Counted from the first letter of the stretch, positions 32,432 through 45,614 are shown. The stretch is 64,000 nucleotides of DNA from Orobanche coerulescens (GCA_033398695.1 CM065815.1:14625501-14689500), one strand, 5' to 3'. A program made the numbers and translations. Notes: a model not told the origin generated them from the letters alone.

Positions 32432-35087
32432 TTTATGGTATCGGAGATTAGGTTGCGGAAACCTAGGTTGTCGGGTCCAGTCGTGTATTGTTGGGTCTTG
32501 TCTTGTCAGATTGAGTCTGACTGATGTCGTGTCGCGACGCGTCATTTGGAATGTCGGCCGTGATTAGTATCAGGGTGCAGCCATCATCTTCGTGCGATCT
32601 GTGGATGTAAGTCTCCCTACTACATGTTGTACCACGAGCTATACGAGCCTGTGTGATTCTGTGTTATGTAGTAGTATTTGAAGGTGCATCGTGAGTAAGT
32701 GACATATATTTGTTAATTCCCGTTTTGTGCTAGAATGTAGAATGATATTGCTGAATGTATCTTTGTATAAATCATTTTTCTTGCAAGAGCAACAACCTTG
32801 GAATTTTTAGTTTCGAAGGCTTCCGGGGAGCCACGTAAATTTTTAAAATGTTCTCCAAGGGAGGAAAAATTTTGATTTGTGTATGATGACCTCAAGGTCG
32901 AAAATTTTTAGACTTCAAACTACCGATATTTCATTCTCATCTCATACTATAAGTTTTCAAAACTCGAGTTTTTAACTCAAATAAGGTCTTCAAAATATAC
33001 TCAAGACGTGACTCTCGTTTGTAACTTTTCGGTTTCATGAATGTTGGTCAGAAGATGCATATTGATGATGCTCTCGTTGTTGAGCAGTGGTGCCATTTTT
33101 ATGATTAAAATAGTAACGTGAATGTTGAGTCCATCGGTAGTATGTGTTGAGATAGTCCTCTTTATTGAGAAGTAAAATTTTCGTTTTTGTAGGATGATTT
33201 TCTTTTGATGGTTGCTTGTGAGATGTTATAATTATGTGAATCGATGACATTTAGACTCGTATGTTGTTGCTTATTTGTAATCTTCGAGTCTAGTATTACC
33301 TCATATATGTTTTCAATCGTGTTGGTGATTAGAGCAGTTAGCACAGGCTTAATACGAGCTTAACGCGTGCTAACGTGGTGTGTTTAGCGCACGTTAATCT
33401 TTGTTGTAACGCGCGCTAATCAACCTGGGCAGAGGCTATGGAACCGCATTATAGCCGTTAGGTCTAACTTTTGCGGCCAATCACCTGTAGTTGTATTCTC
33501 TACGTGGTGTGTAGTGATAACAAATGTTGTGCGTGAATGTGTGTTAAGACTTTTCGTATTGCTCGGTGATATTTGATTGTGTTTGATAAATTGATAAATT
33601 ATGTCTGCTGTGTGTGTTCAAAAACACTTTCCTGGAAACTTCACAAAGTTTTGACGGTTTGATTAATCGGCGGCTCCGTGTATACTTTGAAAATTATTTG
33701 GAATTGGCAAGCCGGCCTTGGATTCTCAAATAAAACCTCGATGGTATTTGAAAGAGTTGTTTAAAAGTACATGTAGATATTTTGTAAAATATTACCGTCG
33801 TTGATGTTTGTGAAGTGTTGGGAGAATTTTCGAAAATGATTTTTAACGTATTGTTGTATTTTCAAATAATTCGAGTGAATGATTTTCAAAAATCTTTCCC
33901 ACCATACAAATATTTTATTTCAAAAAACAATGCGATTTTTATTTTCAAAAATATATAGTGAAAGATCAAAAATCTCACTCGATGTAAAGTTCAAACTCGG
34001 AATTGGAAATGTTAGAGTATGTAAGAATGATTTGATGATCTTGCATGGTTAACTTGTTAGTTGTTAACGGTGATGATGATACGTAGAGGCATGATGACTT
34101 CAAATGATTTCAAATGAGACGGTTAAAGTATGTTGTTTGCAAGTTTTGATGAAATAACCCGAGGTACCAAAAGTACTTTTAAAGTTTATTTTAAATAGCA
34201 TACAAATCCAAGGATTTTCAAAAGATTTCCTTTAAAAGGATACCTCGTGGATTCTCTTTTCGAGTTGTTATTGGTTACCTTATGTGATATGTCGTGCTGA
34301 GTTGGTACTTTAGTATAATATTTTGCGAAATTGTGCAATCGTATTGGGTGGGGATCCGCTTAGTATGCCGTTGGGCGAGAGGACACGATCGTGACCACGA
34401 TACTAATGGCCATGAAGATCGGGTGTGGACCAAGAGGATATGGTCGGGAAGGTTGCTATTCCAGCACTTCGTTCTCGTTGTTTAGGTTTCGGGACGAAAC
34501 CTCTTTTAAAGGTGATATGATGTAATACCCACATTTTTCTTTCTTTCTCTTCTGTTTCGTCCAACCGTATCGACTCGACTGTGTTCGTTGATGCTTCTGA
34601 CCTGGTGTTGTTTCCCACCTTTGTCATTCGAACGAGTTCTGATATTGTCCCAAATTGATCTATATATCGTTGTGACCTTTCCAAGTTCGGAAAATTAGTC
34701 TCGTTTTCGATCTTCTAACCCTTGGGCAGTGGAATTCCGTATTTGTTCAGCGATTGGCTTGCGTTTTGATTGATGTACCGTTGGGTTGGTCAATCGTATT
34801 GATTTTCGTTCGTTGTGTTTTGTGATTGTTCGGATAATTGACTTGATTGTATTATCCATTTGATGACGCTTGTCACTTGTTGGTTTTATTATATCCCTAA
34901 CGGCGGCGTTGTGTTGGTCGTCGTGGAGCGTGTTTTCACGCCGTATATTCCTTTGCGTTGCTTGTAACGTTTCGCCGATGGGTGTAAGTTACGCGTTTCC
35001 TTGCGTATATCGTTGAGTTTTCCTGGCAGGATATTGCTTCTCCTACTTGTTTTAAGTTTCGACGAAACTTCTTTAAGGAGGGTAGAA
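32432..35087 (+). other. non-coding interior of C
   Basis: After the primer site come a conserved stretch with CTTCGTGCGATCTG and a GTAAGT (32607), then AT-rich sequence without recognisable domains. There is a GC palindrome patch at 33345-33420 (TTAGCGCACGTTA, TAACGCGCGCTAA) and a last about 400 bp (34690-35087) shared with E and F up to the polypurine tract. Confidence 0.8.
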
Positions 35088-38000
35088 TGTAATATCCGTA
35101 ATTTCAATTTCGGTAATTTTCTTTTTTTCGGCGGAAGTCCGTTTTGACGACTCTCTCATGACCGTTTCGTCATTTCGAGAATGATTAATTCTGCACTTTT
35201 GTCATCCGAGTTCGTTTGGTATCGTTTTGTTGAGTTCCGAGCTTTTAGCGACTTTTCCGCACTTGAGCTCGATTCTTGCGAATCTCGTCCAAACTGTTGT
35301 TTCGAGTTTCTCATAAGTTCATTTGATGTTATTATTCATGTTGCGAGCTTTGGTTTGGTGTTTCGATCGCGTATCGTGATTTTCGGACGTTTTGGGCCAT
35401 TTTCGTAATTTCCCAAAGTTTTGGGTAATTACTTCCGTTGTTGAATTCCGAGCCTTGGTGGTCGGAATTGTGTGTTCTCTTAGCTCTTAGATTCGTCTTT
35501 GCGAGTACGTCGTAACCTTATCATCGATTCGTATTCGGTTCGGGTTTGGGGTCGTTCGGCCGTCGGAGTTGGCCCCGCCGAGTCATGGCGGGCAACAGGC
35601 CTGTGCCGCATCGCCGAGTCACGGCCGGTAGTGCTCGGCGGCTTCGCCGAGTCACGGCCGGCGGTGCTCAGCGGCTTCGCCGAGCAGTGGGCCGCGACAT
35701 GCCGGGCAGGCCGCGGCACACTGTGGCATTTTTTCGCCAAACCGATCAGACGGTGCCGCGGCACACTCCGGCCGAGCCGCTGCACACCGCCGATCACCGG
35801 GAGCCATTTTTGGCCCCGTGCCGCGCACACTCCCGTTGGGCCGCGCACACCTGTGCGGCTATTTATGGCCCTGCAGACGGGTTTTGGGCCATTTTTCTCA
35901 CTCGTTTTCTTCCCTTCCGCGGCTGGAGCTTGGTTAATCATGGAGAGATGTTGTTGGACAATCAATCAATGAAGTTTTTGAGTTCATATCATCAATCATC
36001 CATCCTATAACACCCTCCGATCTACCGAATCAGGTCAGATTTCCTAGAAATCTAGTTTTGGGGAATTTGGGTGTTTTGGTTGTTTTCGTCCGATTAATCC
36101 GATTTAACTTAGGATTATAATGGATTGATGATTATTTAGATGTATTATATCATTTCCCCTGTTATTCCATGGTTGGATCGTATCGATTCGTTGTTTTGGT
36201 CAAGTTCTTGATCGACGCCTTGAAGGTGTCCGGTAAAATGTCATAGAGGGGTTTTCGGGCGTTCTACGATTATTCTTCCTCGTATGATCGATGATTTATT
36301 GGTTATATGTTGTTAGGGTCGAATTCTTGTGAAGAACTCGAGTCGGAACCCTTCCGTTCGTCGTTTTATTCAAGCTTCTCGATCGTGGGTGTATTCTTTT
36401 CCTTCGCCGGGGAATCATAGGTGTTCGAGGTGTCCCGACTGAGCTGTGATTGTAGGAGTGTCCGGTATCGATTATCGAGGCAAGTATCTTGCCCATACAT
36501 TACGTTTTTTGTGGATATTATGGTTGTTAATCGTCGATATGTGCTAAATAAATATTAATAACCATTTTTCAAAAGAATCGGAATATTTACCATCATGCTT
36601 TTTGTAAAGGTGACCCGTGTGTGTCGGGAATTAATGTGCTTAGTTGAATATGTGAGCTAGTGTCGAGTATAGAATCACCTTACTTTCGTGTGATGTCATT
36701 ATGTATAATTATGGCATCGGTAAATGTAAAGTGTAATTCTCTTGTCAAATAATGTGCTTGGAGTCCGTGGTTATGGATGAATTTGCGAGTTTTTGTGATA
36801 TGGGTTGTGTCGTTCGGTACTATTGGGATCTTGTGCTCCCTTGTGAATCGATATAGTTCTGGGTCGTGAGTACGTGTTGGATAATGTGGCCATTCTAGCA
36901 AGGTACCTCGACTATATATATTTTGTGTGTTTGACCTTTGAGAGTCGTGGTTTTGTAATCTGCGAGTTGTTACTCTTCCACCTGGGGATGGCATGTGGCC
37001 TCTGGGGGCCGATACTAATGGGTACGGCCACGGGAGTGGACTTGGGTGCGTGTGTTGATGTTCTTCCACCTGGGGACGGTTCGACGGGACCTCTGGGGGC
37101 CGATACTAATGGGTACGGCCGCGAAAGTGGTTTCCCACCTGGGGACGGTCCGACGGGGCCTCTGGGGGCCGATACTAATGGGTACGGCCACGGGTTACCA
37201 AGTGTGGTTTCTGTGATATTGATGTTGATGTTTTGATGATTAGTTGTGATATTGTCCGGAGTATCACAATGCTTTGCGCTCGGGGTCGAGATACATTATA
37301 TATCGAGTCTTGGTGTTTGGCTAGAATGGCATAGGAATAATGTGTTATGTGTAATGTGTCCTTGCAAGTGAATTGAAGTGGATGATCGGGTCGTGGACCC
37401 TGTGTTTTGTGACCGTAATGGTTGGGTCGTGGACCCCGCGTTTTGTTAACGGATTTGCATTTTGGAAAATGAACTTTGGGGTTGTGACCGTAAATGACTT
37501 TCGAGGAATTAAGAACTTTTCAACTTCTAATGTTTTCAAAACTCCTGAGATTTGGAAATGTTTTCAAAGTGCTTACTTGCTTCGTTTCTACTTTCAAGAC
37601 TTGAACTATTTTTAACTAAATATATCTCGGGAAGTCTTTCGTTGTATTCTCGGAACGTGTTGTGTATGGCTCGTATTTGCACTTTATACTTGCACTAGCG
37701 AAACATTGGAGTTTTGCTAACCCCCGAGTAATCGGGGGGTGGATATCTGTATTGTGTCCAGGTACATGCAGGTTTTCGGGAGCAAGACACATGGTCGGCA
37801 CGAGGGATGATGAAAGACGAATGATACTAATCACACGAAGGCCAGTTTTGGGTTCAGTTAGTCGGAGTCCATTGTATTGTCTTTTCCGCTGTCTTATTGT
37901 TCATTGTTGCGAGTATTTTACCCTTGCATGGGTATGAGTCTGGATGAGTTTATGTATTTTGATTTGTAAGTCAGTGACGAAAGACCAAATCGGTCTATTG

Positions 38001-38121
38001 GTTCGTTATTTTGATTCGTCGGTATGTAATGTAATGTGTTGTTTTGATGTCTAGCCTGGTGGATCCTCACGGAGAGGGTCTGCAGCGTGTAATATTCCCG
38101 GTTCGATCTGGGGGTGTTACA
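35088..38121 (+). repeat. 3' LTR of C
   Basis: 3,034 bp, close copy of the 5' LTR except in the GC block (about 35545-35865), where an extra GCTTCGCCGAGTCACGG-type unit and many substitutions occur. Confidence 0.9.
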
Positions 38122-38122
38122 A

Positions 38123-38382
38123 TCGAGGCCTCTAAGGACCCTCCCGAGCTGGCTAGCGAAACAAACTCATGAATCCAGGACAAAGCCATAGATTCCCTCG
38201 AGGCCCCGTCGGACCCTCCCGAGGTGAGTAAAGCACACACAATATACATTACCATTTCACGTTAAGCATAAAGGTTTCCAAGAGTACTTGCCTTGAATAA
38301 AAGACGGCGCAACGAACGGAAGGAAAAACACTGACGACCGTTAGGAGCCGATAATCACGAACCTAACGATACGAAGAACACA
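38123..38382. repeat. right copy of the 260 bp duplication flanking C
   Basis: Identical to 29165-29424; one extra A (38122) separates it from the LTR end. Sequence then continues as the uninterrupted LTR B (ATAACTACC...). Confidence 0.95.
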
Positions 38383-41230
38383 ATAACTACCAATTCTAAT
38401 TGAATACGGAATTGGAAAACACCCGAAAACCCGCCTACGATTTATGTGTATTCGTATCAAACAACGACGAGGACGGATCGCAACCAAACCTCTCGATTAT
38501 GCAAATATCATGAAATACACCATGAGTTCGTAGGAGAACAAGAACAATGACGAGATTAATCATAATCATCAAGGATTAATCAACAACACGAAGCAAAATG
38601 AACATTACACCCGAAATCCCCCAAATCCCCCAAGGTAGGTTATAAGAGATTTTACCTTGATTCTGTAACACCCCCAAATCCCATTGGGTTATTACAGTGC
38701 CGTGGACCCCACACAGGTGATCCACCAGGCGAACACGACTAAAATACAACAAACTGACTAAAATAGAAAATCACAGACCCTACTATGATGTCCAACATAC
38801 TATTCCGACATGGAATTTCAACGACAAGGATGGGCCTACATGGCCAAAATAAAATACAACAACATCCACGAGCCTTGCTCGGATAATACAAAACGACAAC
38901 GACTGAACAAAATTAGAGAACTCCAAACTGTCTGACCGACATGAACCCAAAATATCTCGGACTAGTATCGCTCGAATGCCTCGTCGCCATCGTCATGCCC
39001 CTGTGTCTCAACTCTCTCCTCGCAAGCACCTAAAACATGAAAACATGTTCCGCCCCCACGGGGTCAGTCATCCAGAATAATGAATATCAAATACATGCAC
39101 AACATGATATGCATCCAAAGGCAGAATAAACAGTACAACAATGGTAGTACGAGATGCTCACAAACCAAAGTAAGAATCGAGCATTCGTGGAATACTATGC
39201 CCACGGCATATGATCAATACCTGCTCAATAGGTTAGAACATAAGTGCCCAACGGCGAATCGTCAATATAGAACACAACAATACATTACCCGAAGGTAAAC
39301 CAATCCAACGCTGAAATAAATACGAATCACAATGCCCGAAGGCTCCAACGGAAATACATCACAATGGCGTGAAAGCCCTCAGTCGAAGCTGCCAAAATAT
39401 CACGATGGCCTGAAAGCCGAACAGCCCGAAGCTGTAAATCATCACAATACAGATCTCAAAGAAACAAACCTGACTGTCGAACATACCCCTCTGGTGTATG
39501 AACGCTTAATCACAAAACGTCGAACACATCCAATCAAACATGGACTATGAACGATCAAAAATTGTACGGCTCAAAGATGGACATCACAGTACGCCCGATC
39601 CGGAAATGTGTCCGTGCACATGTCCACCCCGTATACGGAATCCAGAAATATACGTGGGACAATGTACCTAATTAGCCTCACGAACTACGTCTCGTGTGCA
39701 CGGTCCAATGCGGAAACATCCACGCATGACCATCGTGTGCCTGGCTAAAAATCCTACACAATAACCAATCGGAACGCAGATATGATTCCGGATATGTCAC
39801 GATACAACATGACAACGAAACTCAAAGGATAACACATCCAATACGGATCATACGACTCACCAAGTGAACGATGACACACGAATAATGAAAGATCGACACG
39901 ACCAACGATATTCAAATCAACCATCCTGGGATCAAAATCCCTAAGGACCGATTAACACGAGCAACAATCACAACACAACAATTCGGGAATCCTCAACCTT
40001 CAACGATCACAAAATTACCGAGTTCACAAGAATAATAGTGTGCTGCCTTGAGTAGGCCAACACGACAATAATAATTCAATGGATGGGAACTATCCTCGAC
40101 AGTCCCAATTCAATACTTCGATTACCGTAGAACGGCCAATCGATAACAATTATACAACGGATGAGAATTATCTTTTTGACAACGGATGGGAATTATCTTT
40201 GATAATCCCAATTCAATATATCGATTACCTTTAGAGCAGACAATCGATAATAATTATACAACGGATGGGAATTATCTTTTTGGCAACGGATGGGAATTAT
40301 CTTTGATAATCCCAATTCAATATATCGATTACCTTTAGAGCGGACAATCGATAATAATTATACAACGGATGGGAATTATCTTTGATAATCCCAATTCAAT
40401 ATATCGATTACCTTCAGAACGGTTAACCGATAACAATTATACAACGGATGTCTCGACACCTTTAATCGGTTACCGATAACGAAGATGATAATCGAATACG
40501 TCAATGCCTTCAATTGGCCAAAACGACATCAATAGAAAAACACTGATATCAATAACGACGATTCACAAAAATATCTTGATGGAAAATCAATCAATAATAA
40601 CAATCGATACGTCGATGCCGCGAACCGGCTATCGACACAATATCTCAAAGAAACATCAATCAACAATAACAATCGATATGTCGATACCGCGAACCGGCTA
40701 TCGACAAATATATTACCAACAAGTATCGCAATGCCTTAAATCGGCCATTTACGAACAACAATAATATTTGGCATAATTTGCCGAAGGGTATCGTATCAAA
40801 CAATCCCCTGATATCAACAAAATCATAAAGAGACCAAGTCTCGAAATGATACACACATCCATACACATACATGATAACATTAATCTCATTGACTATACAA
40901 GTATAAAACTTGCCTCAAACCGAAGGCGAGAAAGTCCTTCCACGATCAACGTCCTACCACGAATCGATCAACGGGGTCCTCCGACAATCACAAGCACTCG
41001 AACAACCTTGAATAAAATACAATTCATTCGATAACACGATATCGACCGAAAACAATATAATAGATAACTCCGATTCCAACACGAACACATACTACACTCG
41101 TATTTATCCGTATACACACACATATATAATATATATATATATATATGTATATATATATGTATAATATACATACGGTACACACATTACTAACACACACTCA
41201 CTTTACATAATATATATATATATATGTATA

Positions 41231-42296
41231 GGGATAGGTTCAGGTAAGAAAGCTTTTTTCCGTAAGAAATAAGAATGATTCTGGGCCCTTGATCTTTGGT
41301 GATTAATGGCTGCGATTTGTGCACGTTGTGCTAAAGAGTTAGCCTAAGTGTGCTACGCGGAATATTTTTGAGGGGATATTTTTGTAATTATACAGATTTT
41401 ATGTTTGGTATTTCCTACAATCATGGGATTTCATATCCCACTTCTTATCTCTTCCCAAATTTTAGCACCTTTGATAATATTTTTTTTGATAATTATTGTG
41501 ATGTCATTTGTGTGATAGTTAGCACTTAAATCTGTAAAATTTTGCATTGTTAATACATTTTATTTCTGTTAATGTTTTAATAGTAGAGTTTAGCATTAAA
41601 ATGTTATTTGTATTAGCACATTTAATAGGTAATACTAGCATATATGGTATGTAATGCTTGCATAGCAGTTTATGGGATTTACAAATGGAGTCTTATTGTA
41701 TTTATTGTATTTTTTTAGTAAATGACGCGAAAATCATTTTGTACCTATACTTGAAAACGAGTATGATTATTTATCTTCCAAGAAAATAAAGCACAACACA
41801 TTGTATCAAAATTGACTGTATTGTACACAATAAAGCATACCAAAAAAATCACATAATTGGAATATAACCAGAACCGCACTCTGTTTTCCAATTTGCAGCA
41901 CACACAAAATAAATGGTTAGCACAACAGTTCTGATTTTTAAAAATAAAAATCAAATAGAAAAAAAAGATAATGTTAGTTTTTAAAAAAATAAAAATAAAT
42001 ACACCAAAAATATAAAATATTTGAACGACTAAAAAATATGAATCCCATAAAAAAATAGATATTAACCAAAAATATGAAATCCCATGAATATAGGAACTTC
42101 CCATGATTTTAATAACTTCCCATAAGATAAATTAATCAAATTACATTGGTACCCCCAATAATTAAATTCGTTAGCACTCATAGTTTCCCGTGTTAGCACA
42201 CCAGAACGAAATCTGGGTCATTAATCTCCAAGGATTAATGGCTCACAATCATTCCTATTTCTTACACTTATACCATTTCACTCCATAACCCACCCC
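41231..42296. mobile_element. non-autonomous TIR element, Mutator-like
   Basis: 1,066 bp, absent from the other LTR of D. Imperfect inverted ends of about 100 bp (GGGATAGGTTCAGG against GGGGTGGGTTATGG, then GTAAGAAATARGAATGATT in both). Flanked by TATATGTATA on both sides, which suits a 9-10 bp target duplication but is in TA-rich sequence. The interior is AT-rich with no transposase. Confidence 0.75.
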
Positions 42297-42445
42297 TATA
42301 TGTATATATATATATATATAATATATACTGCACATGCACACACTATTTGACACTATATATATATATATATGTTGTGTGTACTGTGTTAGAGTGTGTGTGT
42401 TGAGTATATATATATATATTGTGTGTTTCGTGTGTGTTTCCAGTG

Positions 42446-42489
<44 letters not shown>

Positions 42490-43090
42490 CTGAAAAAAAC
42501 ACACACAACCTTACCAGAGCCGATCGACCAAGTCAGGAAAAAAACAACTCCCATCTTTGGAATTCGCCGCGGAAAATTTGACCCACGGACTTCGTCCAAC
42601 TCGCTTCCGTCCATGGCCGGTTTTCACCATCTCCGCCCGCAACTCCTCGCTGAAGTATGTCAAACCTCCGTCCGTCTGCCCGTTCGGACGAAACTACTCC
42701 TCCGGCCGGAAACAATGGAGCCGCGTCCATGGCCGGAAACCATGAAGAACCGGCGCCTGAGCTCCGTCTCGCCAGAAGAAAAAAAAAATGCCGGAACAGC
42801 TCGACCGGATTTGTAATGCCTTCCGATCCGGAAATTCCGACCGGCCGCCTCCGAGCTCTGGTCGTCGCCGGAGATGTCAGCAAACTCCGGTTGTCAACTC
42901 CAGTCCGTCGCCGGAAAGAAGCCGGCTGCCATCCAAGCTCCGCCTCGCCGGAAAAAAAAGAAACGGGAGACATGGAGAGAAGAGAGAGGACGAGAGAGAG
43001 AGGATGGCGAGAGAGGGAGAAAGTGCTGGAGAGAAAATGGGAGAGAGAGAGAATACAGTGAGGGAGAGAAGATATATTATATATATATAT

Positions 43091-43147
43091 AATATGTTAT
43101 CATTCACATGTGAGAAGGTGAGGGATACATGTGAATGATAACATATT
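43091..43147. mobile_element. small foldback element
   Basis: 21 bp arms AATATGTTATCATTCACATG(T) and their inverse with a 15 bp loop, embedded in TA repeats. Absent from the other LTR of D. May be a tiny MITE or one end of a larger foldback. Confidence 0.6.
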
Positions 43148-43163
43148 ATATATATATATATAG

Positions 43164-43376
43164 AGAATTCGGGATATAGGGTGACACCTTCTTTTTTGTG
43201 AGGTGCACACGTGTCATTTTCGATTGGAGCAGATGTTTTAATTAAAGCACTCACCCACCAAGTGTTGTGGGCCAGCCGGGTGAGTGTTTTAATTAAAACA
43301 TCTGCTTCAATCAGAAAATGACACGTGGCGGGCACCTCACAAAAAAAAGAAGGTGTCACCCTATATCCCGAACTCT
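43164..43376. mobile_element. foldback MITE, about 210 bp
   Basis: Two arms of about 80-90 bp pair almost fully: GAATTCGGGATATAGGGTG...TTTTAATTA at the left and its inverse ending CCCTATATCCCGAA at the right, with an inner ACTCACCC/GGGTGAGT pair. Flanked by TA repeats, consistent with TA insertion. Absent at the matching site in the 5' LTR (49166-49195). Confidence 0.82.
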
Positions 43377-43750
43377 ATATATATATATATATATAAATAA
43401 TCCCTCAAAGATACCTTCGCCCCGAAAATTGACCATGAGGAAGGTTCCCACCACCTACCACGCATTACGTACGTAACCTCAGGGCGTAACATACGTAATC
43501 GTAACAAATTAGCGTACGTAAAGTTACACAGGTAGCGTACGCTATGGATATAAACTTAGCCAAAATTCCAAACTCGCCAAGCAACAACCAAACGACGAAA
43601 CCAAACCGACGACCAGTATAAATATTTCGATCCCGAAATATTCTAATACAATATACATTGTATCGGTCCAAACAACAACATTTGTACAATTCCAAATGAA
43701 TACGTACAACCCAACAGTAACACGAAAAAAAATTACCCCCGAATATTAAA

Positions 43751-44511
43751 TACTCCCCCCCTTAAAAAGAGTTTCGTCCCCGAAACTCAGGGTGTACAAG
43801 TCGGGACACGGACTATCCCTCAGGATAAGAAAACAACATCTCGAGGAATACTCCTCAATACGAGCAATTCCGCCTGAGTAACTGGGCCGACCCCACGGGT
43901 CCCCACGTCTCCTCTGCCTGAACAAGGCGAAAAAATCAAGTGATAAATACACTCAACCAAGTGCGAGATTAGCCGAATCATGATTCTCTTGCTAGAGACC
44001 AGCCAAGAAGTCGTACTAACCACATGACTAGTAACACCGGCGTACACATCCCGAGGGAGCCGCTCATTGTACATGCCTACAACCATCGGTGTACACTTCC
44101 CCGTTCTCGTCAGCATTGGATGCCCATGCAAACACGGACTCGCACCACAAAAGAAAAATAACAACGCACGAATAGTCCTCGGGACCATATCAACCGCATG
44201 CCCAAGTCCTCACGACTTGACGTCTCGAATCACAATGAACGATTACCCAGATCAGCACAAAAATCTCGGGTACAGGACCAAAAGGAAAGAAAATCACATC
44301 AAATGACTCAAGTGTCAAGATTCTCAGATACAATCATTACAAGATAGATCAACCATAAATGGTTCGCAACCACAATACTAAAATACAGACCAAGTCAAAC
44401 ATCAATCCGAAAGACAAGGAAAATACAAATCAAGGTTACATCTCAAATGTACCCGAAATCAAAATCCTCCAGATCATCGAGCTCCTCGATCTCATCGACT
44501 CGAGGAAGACC
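43751..44511 (-). other. interior of D after gag
   Basis: No pol motif is seen in any frame. It includes sequence leading to the polypurine tract at about 43751-43770 with the GTTTCGGGGACGAAAC lead-in. Confidence 0.6.
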
Positions 44512-45347
44512 CTAATCTGAACTCGCTACTTCCCCTCGGGTGTCCATACCTCTGGCTCCCGAAGCCCGATATGACCCCTTGGATGAAGTACGAACTGAAG
44601 TGACAAAATCTCTCGAGGCCCGTGAGCTCTCTCGAGACCTACTGGCACTAGAACTCCTGCAGTATTTCTGAAGGTGTCCCTGCCTCCCACAAAGAAAATA
44701 AATAATAGCTGGCATCGTACATCGAGTACTCACATGCCCCGCTGAATCACAGTTAAAACAAATAACAATCGAACTCGTCACCTGAGAAGAAAATGTTTTC
44801 CCAGCACGAAGCCGACTAGAGAATGACCTCTTGGACGTCGTAGCTCGATGTCCCTCTGAACGAATCGGCATCCTAGTCCTCTCACCAGAAGAAACTGAAG
44901 GATCCTTCTGAGTAAGCTCCTTGATCGAAAGCTCTGCTCCAAGAGCCTTCTCGATGAATTCGCCAAGTGAGTTACAATTGTGATTGAACAACTGCATCCT
45001 CAACGGCGGGTTCAACCTCTTGTTAAAATACTTGATCTTATCCGCCTCAGTACGGATAACAGATGAAGTAAACTGAAGAAGTCCTTGAAACTTCTCAGTA
45101 ATAACAATAACACCCTCGTCCTTGACGGATTCGGGGTTCAAAACCTCCGACAGCTTGGCTTCACGAAGTGGAGCCGGATAATACCTTTCTAACATGAGTC
45201 TTGAACTCACTCCAAGCACAATCACGATCGGTGGGTTCTCGAGCACGACTCTGAAAATGATTCATCAGCCACCCAAGTATTGGTACGAGGCCTTGGGTTT
45301 TGGCCCACTCTGCGGCCTCTACCCCCTCTGTCACGTCCTCTTTCCAT
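44512..45347 (-). pseudogene. gag of D, internally deleted
   Basis: Starts at ATG 45347, right after an acceptor-like TTATTCTTTCAG, with an Arg/Gly-rich N-terminus (MERGRDRGGRGRRVGQNPRP). The first half of the gag domain is missing. After frameshifts, the second half is readable (YYPAPLREAKLSEVL, EKFQGLLQF, ADKIKYFNKRLNPPLRMQLF, EFIEKALGAELSIKEL). One good zinc knuckle, CFNCDSAGHVSTRC, follows. A second (YFLCGRQGHLQKYC) has lost its first Cys. Ends at 44512. Confidence 0.85.
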
Positions 45348-45348
45348 A

Positions 45349-45614
45349 CTGAAAGAATAACGTTCAATCATGACCACAGCTCAAATACGCCTCAACGGCC
45401 AGAATGCTAGGTCAACGCAAAACACGAGTTTACATACTCAACAGATAAACGATCACATCGATCGCACTAATCATAGCCGATATAGAGCCCACACGCTCTA
45501 AAGCAAATAATCATAAATGAATCGTAACACAAATGTTACACACAGGTTTCAACAAAACATGTATAATCAATGACATAATGAATGTATGCACATAAAAGAG
45601 AATAGAGTCCTTAC
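45349..45614 (-). other. candidate leader intron before gag of D
   Basis: Sense donor CCTAT/GTAAGGACTC at 45614, acceptor TTCTTTCAG at 45349, ATG two bases on. Mirrors the arrangement in A (21784-21910). Confidence 0.45.

Larger units (their letters stand above)
29425..38121 (+). mobile_element. element C: non-autonomous large-LTR gypsy element
   Basis: 8,697 bp: 5' LTR 29425-32431, internal 32432-35087, 3' LTR 35088-38121. iMet primer site TGGTATCGGAGA at 32436. The polypurine tract TTTAAGGAGGGTAGAA ends at 35087. The 2.66 kb interior has no gag, protease, RT or integrase motif in any frame I read. It shares leader and 3' end sequence with E and F. It probably moved using proteins of an A-like relative (inference). 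Flanked by a 260 bp direct repeat in place of the usual 5 bp. Confidence 0.88.
38664..43750 (-). repeat. 3' LTR of D with nested MITEs
   Basis: Matches the 5' LTR except for insertions at 41231-42296 and about 43091-43376 and changes in TA microsatellites. Contains a tandem array at about 40140-40440 (unit with GGATGGGAATTATCTTTG and AATATATCGATTACC), a candidate intron 39030-40913, a CCGG-rich patch (42545-42960) and a purine-rich tract (42970-43070; CT-rich in sense). Confidence 0.85.

Noticed and set aside
36874..37236. 120-codon Gly-rich frame in the C LTR
   Set aside because: It is translated from the LTR tandem repeat; the repeated peptide (GADTNGYG) reflects DNA repetition, not a protein family.
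42557..43138. Several overlapping frames in the D LTR as a Ser/Arg-rich protein
   Set aside because: They come from the CCGG-rich and GA-rich stretch of the LTR; the other LTR copy has frame-breaking differences, and all strands are open.
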